A stretch of DNA of 6,870 nucleotides from Phycisphaerae bacterium (lineage in GTDB: Bacteria > Planctomycetota > Phycisphaerae > Phycisphaerales > SM1A02). This document shows positions 1 to 6,138 of the stretch, in pieces. The translations under genes were made by a program, and so were the position numbers. Each line of letters begins with the position of its first letter. Positions within the stretch are counted from its first letter, which is position 1. The notes beneath the pieces are model-generated. The model was not told where the DNA came from, ran no database searches, and saw nothing but the letters and a program-made list of their open reading frames with translations. The stretch covers positions 1 through 6,870 of the forward strand of contig PBEX01000030.1 in NCBI GenBank assembly GCA_002718515.1, read 5' to 3'.

Positions 1-1
1 G

Positions 2-100
2 GGGTTTTTTCCATGGCTTCAGTTTGTGCGCTTGTTGAGTGCAATTGACTATTCTCTCTTGAGTCCATTGGTATGGCTTACTATCGGATTATTCATGTGA
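2..100 (+). CDS. C-terminal tail of an unidentified hydrophobic protein (partial, cut by window start)
   Basis: Of the three plus frames, only frame 2 stays open from the window edge for 32 codons, ending at TGA 98-100; the other two close by positions 38 and 48. The translation is hydrophobic and aromatic (starts GFFPWLQFVRLL, ends VWLTIGLFM), compatible with a membrane helix or the end of a membrane-associated enzyme. It lies 86 nt upstream of the formyltransferase on the same strand, so it may belong to the same surface-polysaccharide operon. The fragment is too short to assign a family, and it could be an open frame by chance. Confidence 0.35.
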   Translation, partial: GFFPWLQFVRLLSAIDYSLLSPLVWLTIGLFM

Positions 101-186
101 TTGACGAAACACAATCAAATCCACAATCGTATGATGTTGACCTCTCTATCTGTCGATGATTGACTTCTATACAGAAAAAACACCCT

Positions 187-972
187 ATGAGTTCAGAAAA
201 AGAGACTAGCAAACGAACAACGAAGGTTTTATTCGTCACTGAGGATGACCCTTTGTACGTCATTCAGTTTTTTGACGTCTTTTTTAAGGAATATCCAAGA
301 GAAGAGATTGATGTTATCGGAATCACAGTCGTAGACGCGTTTCACGAACCGATTTGGAAGACAGCATGGAGAATGCTGAAATTCTATGGGCCTATCGATT
401 TTGTTACGCTTGGGTTCCGTTTCGTTTGGACCAAACTCAAAGGCCGTTCTATCAAAACGATTGCTGAAGAAGCGGGAATCAACGTCATCGATACGCACTC
501 AGTGAATGACGCGAGTTACATCGATGAAGTTAAGAAACTCAATCCAGAGGTGATTGCATCAGTCGCAGCACCTGAAGTATTCAAAAAAGACATATTGAGC
601 GCACCCTCAAAAGCGTGCATCAATATACATAGTGGACGGCTTCCAATCTACCGAGGCATGATGCCGAACTTCTGGCAACTCCTCCACCAAGAAGAGCACG
701 CCACAATTACGATTCATGAGATGGCTGAACAGTTAGATGCCGGTGGCATCATCTCAACAAAAGCATTTCCGCTCCGCGACAAGGACACGCTCGACAGAGT
801 CATTGTTGGCACGAAACAAGAAGGAGCAAGACTCATGATCGAAGTCCTCTCTGATTTCGACAAGACATTTGCCTCAAAACAAAGTCTCGACATGTCAGAC
901 GCACAATACTTTTCATTCCCAACTCCTAAGGATGTCAAAGCGCTTCGCCGCGTTGGACATAAGATGCTCTGA
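187..972 (+). CDS. Formyltransferase of the methionyl-tRNA/sugar formyltransferase fold (probable surface-glycan enzyme)
   Basis: 261 aa from ATG 187. The protein has the Rossmann-like formyltransferase core that uses N10-formyl-tetrahydrofolate. The catalytic triad of the family is visible: Asn146 and His148 in NIHSGRLPIYRG, and Asp184 in LDAGGIIS. The C-terminus has the FPTPKDV motif common in formyltransferases of polysaccharide clusters. It lacks the additional C-terminal domain of true Fmt (about 310 aa), and the LLP-type loop reads RLP, so tRNA formylation is unlikely. The cytosolic substrate is probably an amino sugar or nucleotide-linked sugar; this is inference. A TTG at 160 would add 9 residues right after an in-frame TGA. 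I prefer ATG 187 because the fold starts about 13 residues later (KVLFVTEDD), but neither start has a clear ribosome binding site. The stop overlaps the next start by one base, which suggests translational coupling to the deacetylase. Confidence 0.85.
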   Translation: MSSEKETSKRTTKVLFVTEDDPLYVIQFFDVFFKEYPREEIDVIGITVVDAFHEPIWKTAWRMLKFYGPIDFVTLGFRFVWTKLKGRSIKTIAEEAGINVIDTHSVNDASYIDEVKKLNPEVIASVAAPEVFKKDILSAPSKACINIHSGRLPIYRGMMPNFWQLLHQEEHATITIHEMAEQLDAGGIISTKAFPLRDKDTLDRVIVGTKQEGARLMIEVLSDFDKTFASKQSLDMSDAQYFSFPTPKDVKALRRVGHKML

Positions 973-1823
973 TGTCAGTAAACAATACAACGCCTGCTGC
1001 AATGTCTATAGATGTTGAAGATTGGTTCCAAGTGCAAAACCTTGGCATCGACCCGTCTCTCTGGGATACACATGAAAGGCGTGTTGAGGGAAACGTCACT
1101 CGCATGTTGGAACTCATGGAGATGCACAATGTGAAGTGCACGTGTTTCATTCTTGGGTGGATTGCTGAGAGACATCCTGACATTGTCAAAGATATTGCAA
1201 ACGCTGGGCATGAAATCGCGAGCCACGGATACAACCACGAACTCATTTATGAGATTTCAACTGACCGGTTCCGCAAAGATATTCGTGACACAAAATCACT
1301 CCTTGAAGATTTAACTGGGCACCAAGTTGTTGGATACAGGGCGCCATGTTTCTCAATCACTGATGAAGCCATCGATATTCTTCAAGAAGAAGGGTATACC
1401 TATGACTCTTCATCATTCCCAACAATCGCGCATGACAGGTATGGCAAACTCTCAGGCTTACAACCAAATGAAGTTGTGCAAGAGATTCGCGAGGGTTTCC
1501 ATGAAGTCTGTGTTTCATGCCTTCATGTTTTAGGAAAAGGCATCCCATGGGCAGGCGGTGGGTACTTCAGACTTTTCCCTTATCCACTCTTTAAAGCGGG
1601 TGTCAACAAAATCCTCAAGAAGAAGCAACCTTATGTCTTTTACATTCACCCATGGGAGATTGATGCTGGGCAACCACGAGTCCAAGGCATGGGCAAGCAA
1701 TACACATTTAGGCATTACCTCAACATTGACAAGTGTGACGAGCGGTGGGGACGCCTCTTGGGTGATTTTAATTGGACAACCGTTGCTGATTTAAAAGACC
1801 AAGTGTTAAACGGTACTGTTTAA
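972..1823 (+). CDS. Polysaccharide deacetylase, NodB fold, XrtA/PEP-CTERM-locus subfamily
   Basis: 283 aa metal-dependent carbohydrate N- or O-deacetylase (carbohydrate esterase 4 type). Motif 1 is SIDVEDWF with Asp14, Glu16 and Asp17. Motif 2 is SHGYNHE with the metal-binding pair His85 and His89. Motif 3 is GYRAPCFS around Arg123. Next comes YDSSSFP (144-150), then the subfamily-specific C-terminal part with GGGYFRLFPY (195-204) and HPWEID (226-231). This arrangement matches the deacetylases found in exopolysaccharide loci linked to exosortase XrtA. I see no signal peptide or membrane segment, so the enzyme is predicted to act in the cytosol or at the inner face of the membrane. The ATG shares its A with the stop codon of the formyltransferase. 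There is no strong Shine-Dalgarno sequence, which fits coupled translation. The exact sugar substrate cannot be read from sequence. Confidence 0.92.
   Translation: MSVNNTTPAAMSIDVEDWFQVQNLGIDPSLWDTHERRVEGNVTRMLELMEMHNVKCTCFILGWIAERHPDIVKDIANAGHEIASHGYNHELIYEISTDRFRKDIRDTKSLLEDLTGHQVVGYRAPCFSITDEAIDILQEEGYTYDSSSFPTIAHDRYGKLSGLQPNEVVQEIREGFHEVCVSCLHVLGKGIPWAGGGYFRLFPYPLFKAGVNKILKKKQPYVFYIHPWEIDAGQPRVQGMGKQYTFRHYLNIDKCDERWGRLLGDFNWTTVADLKDQVLNGTV
1806..1823. terminator. Inverted repeat across the convergent stop codons, possible weak bidirectional terminator
   Basis: TTAAAC (1806-1811) and GTTTAA (1818-1823) form a perfect six-base inverted repeat around GGTACT. A G-T wobble adds a seventh pair with a GTAC loop. 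The right arm contains both stop codons: TAA of the deacetylase (1821-1823) and, on the other strand, TAA of the epimerase (1820-1822). There is no other intergenic DNA in which two converging operons could terminate. The stem is short, AT-rich and lacks a clear U-tract on either side, so an intrinsic terminator is only a possibility. Confidence 0.25.
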
Positions 1824-2887
1824 GAACGAACAACTTCTTTGGGCGGCTGATGCCATGTTGCGGATTCATGTTGTCCCCTTTCAATGTACCAATCTGCTGT
1901 TCGCTGAATTGCTTCTTTAAGTGAGACTTCAGGCTTGAAACCTGCTGCAAGAATCTTATCTGCTTCAAACTTCGTTTGATCGACAAACAGTTTCTTCACC
2001 CTTGCAGATGAAACTGGCAAGTTCTTCTTAGTGAGTGCAATGATGACATCGAATGGTTTTGCGCCAAGAAGTAACAACCAAAGTGGTAGCCGTAATTTTG
2101 GCAGTGGCTTGTTTAATGCGTGATAACACGTTTCAGCAATTTCGACGCTTGTTAAATCTGGCTTATCAATGTAATTGAAAACGTCGAAGTCTTCGTACTT
2201 TTTAGTGTCGAGTAAATACATTGTCGCTGCGACGATGTTTTCGATGTAAGACAAACTCTTTATGTTTGATGACCCCTTCGCAAAAAAGAACTTGCCGCCA
2301 TTGACTTGTCTAAGCAGTGAATACATATTGGCAAAGTTGTTTGCTCCAAATGTCACTGTTGGTCGAATGACGAGCGCCTTCCTGTCGGCACCAGACTTCG
2401 CCCACTCTTGAAGGACGACTTCACCTGCGAGTTTAGATTTCCCATAGGGCGACTCGGGCTCGGGCGTCGTTTCTTCTGTGAGTGGCGGAGGCGCACTGCC
2501 ATATACAGCAACTGTTGAGTAAAACGTAATGGAAGTCATTCCAAACTCGTCCATGACTCTTGTGATGACGCGTAAACCTTCTTCGTTCACATCAAAGAAG
2601 GTTCCTTCATCAATGCCAAAATCATGGTGTGCTGCTGCAAGATGAATGACTTCGTCACAACCTTCGAATGCATTGCGAACAGCCGTTTCATCACGAATAT
2701 CTCCAAACACATACGTGTGATGTGGAGATTCGTCCCCTGGCTTAACAAGATCGAGAATGACAACTTCATCACCGCGGTTCATAAGTTCACGGCAAAAATA
2801 AGCCCCGATAAAACCGGAACCACCAGTGACTACGACTTTCTTTTTCGAATGTGCCATGTGATGTATGTCATGGGCGATTTTACCCAT
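1820..2887 (-). CDS. NAD-dependent epimerase/dehydratase, extended short-chain dehydrogenase family
   Basis: 355 aa. The N-terminal Rossmann domain has the nucleotide motif TGGSGFIG (21-28), the acidic end of strand 2 at Asp46 (VVILDL), GDIRD (62-66) and HLAAAHHD (82-89). The catalytic residues are Ser124/Thr125 in FYSTVAVYG and the Tyr148-x3-Lys152 pair in YGKSK. After these come IRPTVTFG and YIENIVAA, typical of sugar-nucleotide epimerases. A hydrophobic stretch (about 247-264, LPLWLLLLGAKPFDVI) may contact the membrane, as in 3-beta-HSD-like relatives. It likely modifies a nucleotide-sugar, but the substrate is not determinable. The start is uncertain: ATG 2887 gives the length above, while ATG 2857 would begin MAHSKKKVVVTGG and fits the usual family N-terminus better. 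Neither has a clear ribosome binding site. It lies 27 nt after murJ, last in the operon, and its 3' end overlaps the oppositely oriented deacetylase by 4 nt. Confidence 0.88.
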   Translation of the reverse strand: MGKIAHDIHHMAHSKKKVVVTGGSGFIGAYFCRELMNRGDEVVILDLVKPGDESPHHTYVFGDIRDETAVRNAFEGCDEVIHLAAAHHDFGIDEGTFFDVNEEGLRVITRVMDEFGMTSITFYSTVAVYGSAPPPLTEETTPEPESPYGKSKLAGEVVLQEWAKSGADRKALVIRPTVTFGANNFANMYSLLRQVNGGKFFFAKGSSNIKSLSYIENIVAATMYLLDTKKYEDFDVFNYIDKPDLTSVEIAETCYHALNKPLPKLRLPLWLLLLGAKPFDVIIALTKKNLPVSSARVKKLFVDQTKFEADKILAAGFKPEVSLKEAIQRTADWYIERGQHESATWHQPPKEVVRS

Positions 2888-2914
2888 GGGACTTCAGTGA
2901 GAAAGGCTTACTTT

Positions 2915-4483
2915 TCAAACTTTTTCGCTTTTTAAACCAAGCGCCCATTTAAATTCTGGCATTCTCAGTAGCAGTGCGCCGCAACCATAGATAAGCGTTG
3001 CGGTAGGCACGATGATTGCAAGCGTTTGAAGGCTGCCTTCCCAAGAACTAGTATTGAAGAACTCTAATTGAAGTAAGTAGGCGACTGCTGCGCTCATCAC
3101 GACAGTTAACACTGACGCCTTCAGCCATGATACAAACACTGCTCCATCAAATGGCTTTGCTTCTTTTGAGATGAATGACATCAGCAAGGCCGCTTGCAAC
3201 ACGGCACAGACTGATGTTGACCATGCTAGACCTGCTGTGTTTAAAGGCGTCCAGATTAATGTGACATTCAACGCAGCATTGAGCAACATGCAACCGATGG
3301 CAATCTTGACAGGAGTCATTGTGTTTCCCCTTGCATAGAAGCCCTTCGTTAACACGCCACACATTGAAAATGCCCAAACTGCTGGTGCGTAGCCAAGCAA
3401 AATTGCACCAACAGCAAGCGTGTCTTCTGATGTGAATGCTCCACCTTGAAAGACTGCAGCAGTCAGGGGTTCACGAATGAGAAGGAGCCCTGCACTTGCT
3501 GGCAAGCCAATGAACATGACTGACCGCAAACCTCTTCGCATTGTTTCGCTGAAGCATGCGTCATCTTGATGTTGTTTTGCTAGCAATGGATAAATTGCTG
3601 TTGCAATTGCTATACCAAACACACCAAGTGGAAACTGATACAGTCGTTGCCCAAAACTCAGTTCACTCATCGCACTTTCATCTAAGGGATACGCGACCCC
3701 AAAGATACTATCCCCAAACAGCGTTGCCCAACTTGCAATGAGACCATCACAAAGTGTATTGATTTGAAGCACGCCTAAACCGACAATCATTGGAAGCGTT
3801 GTACGCATGAGCTTGCGAAGTTCTCCGCGAACGTTTGAAGTTTCTGAAGAGAACCAACCCACCCGCCTTAGCGCTAACAGTGAACAGATCACTTGAATAA
3901 TGCCAGCAAAAACAACTGCCATTGCAATCGAGTACATGTGTTTCGATTCGCTATCGAAAAAGTGGGTGAACCCAACTGTTGCCCCAATCATTGCGCCATT
4001 CAAAATGATGGGTGCTGCAGCGGGCGGCCCAAACTTGCCGTGCACATGAAGCATCGCTGCGAGTATGGCAACGATGCAAACAAGCGGCATGTATGGCAAC
4101 ATCACCATCGTTAACTGGATCGCTAATCTTGGCTCTTCCTGAACACTTAATGTCGCGAGCAGAATGAGTTCAAGTGCGATGACGATGCCCGTCAAAAATA
4201 GAGTTAATGTTGATAGGGTTAATGTTGCAAAAGCCCGTGCGTGCGCTTCGTTTTCGTAATGCAGTTTTGAGTATGCAGGCAAGAATGCTGCGGCAAGTGC
4301 ACCTTCGCCAAACAAGCGCCGAAACAAGTTTGGGATTAAAAATGCAAAGTAAAACGCTGAAGCAAATGAACCCGCGCCAAAGACGCGTGACATTGCGCCA
4401 TCACGTACGAGACCCGTGATTCGGCTCGCAAGCGTAAGCAAAGTATTTGTTCTCGTGTTTTTCTCAAACTGTTCAGAGCTCAA
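2915..4483 (-). CDS. murJ: MurJ (MviN), lipid II flippase
   Basis: 522 aa polytopic inner-membrane protein of the MOP exporter superfamily. It moves lipid II, the undecaprenyl-linked peptidoglycan precursor, to the outer face of the membrane. The N-terminus is diagnostic: SRITGLVRDG with Arg21 and Arg27, then IPNLFRRLFGEGAL with Arg55 and Arg56, matching E. coli Arg18, Arg24, Arg52 and Arg53. FGQRLYQFPLGVFGIA carries Arg280, equivalent to Arg270. GFYARGNTMTPVKIAI (381-396) is the conserved TM10-11 region. The position of E. coli Asp39 is Ser42 here. A loop near 254-275 (LFGDSIFGVAYPLDESAMSE) is longer than in E. coli. Length is normal for the family. TTG 4483 is the only workable start: an in-frame TGA lies six codons upstream, the first internal Met is residue 31, and AAGGAA sits 7 nt before the TTG. 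It overlaps the vanZ-like gene by 11 nt, indicating coupling. Confidence 0.97.
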   Translation of the reverse strand: MSSEQFEKNTRTNTLLTLASRITGLVRDGAMSRVFGAGSFASAFYFAFLIPNLFRRLFGEGALAAAFLPAYSKLHYENEAHARAFATLTLSTLTLFLTGIVIALELILLATLSVQEEPRLAIQLTMVMLPYMPLVCIVAILAAMLHVHGKFGPPAAAPIILNGAMIGATVGFTHFFDSESKHMYSIAMAVVFAGIIQVICSLLALRRVGWFSSETSNVRGELRKLMRTTLPMIVGLGVLQINTLCDGLIASWATLFGDSIFGVAYPLDESAMSELSFGQRLYQFPLGVFGIAIATAIYPLLAKQHQDDACFSETMRRGLRSVMFIGLPASAGLLLIREPLTAAVFQGGAFTSEDTLAVGAILLGYAPAVWAFSMCGVLTKGFYARGNTMTPVKIAIGCMLLNAALNVTLIWTPLNTAGLAWSTSVCAVLQAALLMSFISKEAKPFDGAVFVSWLKASVLTVVMSAAVAYLLQLEFFNTSSWEGSLQTLAIIVPTATLIYGCGALLLRMPEFKWALGLKSEKV

Positions 4484-5252
4484 CTGACAATTCCTTCAGT
4501 GTAAAAACTTTCGCGTCCCAAACAAGTCGAGCACTTGAAACAATGATTGCAAATGCAATCACAAGCGGTATTGCCGTAAGAAAACTCAAGACAAGCACAA
4601 TGAATGGGCTCAAACTAATCGACCACATGATTGGGACAACCATACTTTTTAAAAGTGGCGAGAGAATTGTGTGAATGTCTTCATCTCGCATCAGATAAAG
4701 CAGCATCATGATTGTGCTGAATGAAAGTGCAATCATCATGATGATTGATGTACTTGGCGTTTCAACAAACAAGTGGAGCAAGTGCCATAAGGCAAGCACA
4801 CTCATACAAAGCATTGAAAATCCAACGACACTGAGCATCATCCACATATGCCAACTGTTTAACGCTTTGTCAAAAGCATCGTTCAGAGGTTGTAACTTTC
4901 GAGACGAACAAGCGCCCTTCCAGCACAACGCAGCAACAACACCTAGTTCACTTGAGACTGCATCTGCTGTGCTCCAAGATCGATTGTTTGGAAACAAGTG
5001 CTGGGTCCATTCATCAAACAGAACCCATCCGGTTGCAAGAAGAAAAATGACAAGCGTACTCTGGACGTACCGAGAACCAATAAACAAAAAAGTAATCGCA
5101 CCAAACGCTGCGAAGTGAAGCATTTTGTCTGGCGCTATCACGGACTCCCCCGTTGGGTCTGCTTGATAGCGATGTGACAAAACAAACACGAGTGCAAGCA
5201 ATCCCCAGAAAAATGCTCGCCATTTCGTTGTTACATGATTATTGAGCGTCAT
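4473..5252 (-). CDS. VanZ-like integral membrane protein with extra C-terminal membrane region
   Basis: 259 aa from ATG 5252. The first ~115 residues carry the VanZ-like pattern: a first membrane helix (FFWGLLALVFVL), DKMLHFAAFG at the second helix, a third helix ending in WVLFDEWTQHLFP, then RSWSTADAVSSELG. The DK..H, DE..Q, R and D residues are the recurring polar positions of that family. A Lys/Arg-containing cytosolic-looking link follows (WKGACSSRKLQP). After it comes a region with about four more hydrophobic segments: WMMLSVVGFSMLCMSVLALW, SIIMMIALSFSTIMMLLYL, MVVPIMWSISL and FIVLVLSFLTAIPLVIAFAIIV. I cannot match this region to a family. VanZ-like proteins have poorly defined biochemical roles, and teicoplanin resistance is known only for the namesake. 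Its place between parA and murJ suggests envelope biogenesis. An in-frame GTG at 5267 would add 5 residues; I prefer the ATG. It overlaps parA by 14 nt and murJ by 11 nt. Confidence 0.8.
   Translation of the reverse strand: MTLNNHVTTKWRAFFWGLLALVFVLSHRYQADPTGESVIAPDKMLHFAAFGAITFLFIGSRYVQSTLVIFLLATGWVLFDEWTQHLFPNNRSWSTADAVSSELGVVAALCWKGACSSRKLQPLNDAFDKALNSWHMWMMLSVVGFSMLCMSVLALWHLLHLFVETPSTSIIMMIALSFSTIMMLLYLMRDEDIHTILSPLLKSMVVPIMWSISLSPFIVLVLSFLTAIPLVIAFAIIVSSARLVWDAKVFTLKELSVEL
4491..4497 (-). promoter_or_regulatory. Shine-Dalgarno sequence that fixes the TTG start of murJ
   Basis: The minus strand reads GAAGGAA here, followed by 7 nt and then the TTG at 4483-4481. It lies inside the last codons of the upstream VanZ-like gene (Lys-Glu). 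It is the best anti-16S match seen before any start codon in the window, and it supports initiation at the non-ATG codon. Confidence 0.6.
4730..4747. repeat. 18-bp perfect palindrome inside the VanZ-like gene
   Basis: CAATCATCATGATGATTG reads identically on both strands. It encodes the Ser-Ile-Ile-Met-Met-Ile-Ala stretch of a membrane helix, so it may simply result from Ile/Met codons (ATC, ATG, ATT). A second inverted pair in the same gene, GATTGCA (4545-4551) and TGCAATC (4554-4560), also lies in hydrophobic-helix codons. No function is claimed. Confidence 0.5.
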
Positions 5253-6108
5253 GTGAAATTGGGTCACTCAACTCTTCAGTTGATTTCACTTCAATCACTT
5301 GTGAAGTTTGAGGTTGATTGGCTTGCATCACACTTTGTGCAAGTTTGGCGTAATCTTTTGCACCAGCGCATTCAGGTTCATAGTCAAAAATAGTTTGACC
5401 AAAACTAGGTGCTTCAGCAAGTTTGACATTCCTGCGAATTGGCGGGTCTAGAATTGTGCAGTGACTCCATGGCAATGCGTGTTCTCGAGAGGCTTCAAAG
5501 AACTCTGACAAATCAGTCACGACTTCCTTAGCAAGATTTGTCTGGCCTTCAAACATGCAAAGCACAACACCGGTAACGCTTAAACTTGGGTTAATACCAT
5601 CAACGAGAAGTCGTACCGTTTCAAACAACCGACTGACACCTTGAAGTGCTAGAAAGTGTGCTTGCATCGGAACGATGAGTTCGTTGGATGCTGCTAGCGC
5701 GTTAATCGTGAGCAACCCTAAACTTGGAGGGCAATCAATGAGTATGTAGTCGTACTCACTCTTGATTGCATCAAGTTTTTGTTTTAACAAATCATGCCGA
5801 TTGGTCTTAGAGGCAAGTTCAGATTCCGCTGCCGCTAAGTCAACTTCACTCGTGACTAAATCGATGTTTGGTCGCGCTTTTAGTCGGGCTTGTTCAACTG
5901 TTGTTTCATCTTCAATCAACAAGTCATACACTGAAACGGCTGCTTCATCGATGCCAAAGTGCAAGCCTAAATGCGTTTGCGGATCTAAATCAACAACAAG
6001 AACTCGGTGCCCTGCGTTTGCGATTGCTGCTGCAAGATTAACCGTCGTGGTTGTTTTTCCCACGCCCCCCTTTTGGTTCAGTAATGAAATGATACGCGTC
6101 GTGTTCAC
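5239..6108 (-). CDS. parA: ParA/Soj-family partitioning ATPase
   Basis: 289 aa deviant Walker-A ATPase of the ParA/MinD superfamily. These proteins dimerise with ATP, bind DNA nonspecifically and position chromosome origins, plasmids or protein cargo. The deviant Walker A is KGGVGKTTTT, with signature Lys13 and catalytic-loop Lys18. Walker A' is VVDLDPQ (Asp40, Asp42) and Walker B is ILIDCPP (Asp125). The Soj-like stretches VVLCMFEGQTNLAKEV (about 181-196) and IRRNVKLAEAPSFG (224-237), the latter carrying likely DNA-contact arginines, point to chromosomal ParA rather than MinD. There is no MinD-type C-terminal amphipathic helix; the tail after about residue 262 is polar and rich in Ser, Thr, Glu and Gln. 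The start is GTG 6108, directly before the Walker A strand, with no Shine-Dalgarno sequence. It lies 30 nt downstream of recO and overlaps the VanZ-like gene by 14 nt. No parB or parS is visible in the window, so the symbol reflects family rather than proven role. Confidence 0.9.
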   Translation of the reverse strand: MNTTRIISLLNQKGGVGKTTTTVNLAAAIANAGHRVLVVDLDPQTHLGLHFGIDEAAVSVYDLLIEDETTVEQARLKARPNIDLVTSEVDLAAAESELASKTNRHDLLKQKLDAIKSEYDYILIDCPPSLGLLTINALAASNELIVPMQAHFLALQGVSRLFETVRLLVDGINPSLSVTGVVLCMFEGQTNLAKEVVTDLSEFFEASREHALPWSHCTILDPPIRRNVKLAEAPSFGQTIFDYEPECAGAKDYAKLAQSVMQANQPQTSQVIEVKSTEELSDPISHDAQ

Positions 6109-6115
6109 TGTATGA

Positions 6116-6121
6116 AGTATA
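6116..6121 (-). promoter_or_regulatory. Possible -10 element just upstream of parA
   Basis: The minus strand reads TATACT ending 7 nt before the GTG of parA, one mismatch from TATAAT. Transcription starting there would give an almost leaderless parA mRNA, which would fit the missing Shine-Dalgarno sequence. I see no convincing -35 hexamer at 16-18 nt upstream and the gap to recO is only 30 nt, so this may be chance. Confidence 0.2.
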
Positions 6122-6138
6122 CCGACTATTCACGCAAC

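Noticed and set aside
101..135. Promoter-like TTGACG (101-106) and TATGAT (130-135) upstream of the formyltransferase
   Set aside because: The spacer is 23 nt, too long for a sigma-70 promoter. Other TTGAC copies (45, 137, 160) are also not paired with a -10 at a usable distance.
73..159. 28-codon frame from ATG 73 to TGA 157 before the formyltransferase
   Set aside because: It overlaps the end of the hydrophobic upstream frame, has no ribosome binding site and no recognisable composition.
187..972. Assigning the first complete gene as fmt (methionyl-tRNA formyltransferase)
   Set aside because: The core is shared, but the C-terminal tRNA-binding domain is missing, the loop reads HSGRLPIYRG, and the neighbour is a polysaccharide deacetylase.
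4708..5118. 136-aa open frame on the plus strand opposite the VanZ-like gene
   Set aside because: It is antisense to a gene with VanZ motifs and tight overlaps on both sides; the translation shows no motif and no ribosome binding site.
5762..6115. 117-aa open frame on the plus strand opposite parA
   Set aside because: It lies wholly antisense to the conserved N-terminal half of a clear ParA, and its Ser/Cys/Lys-rich translation has no recognisable domain.
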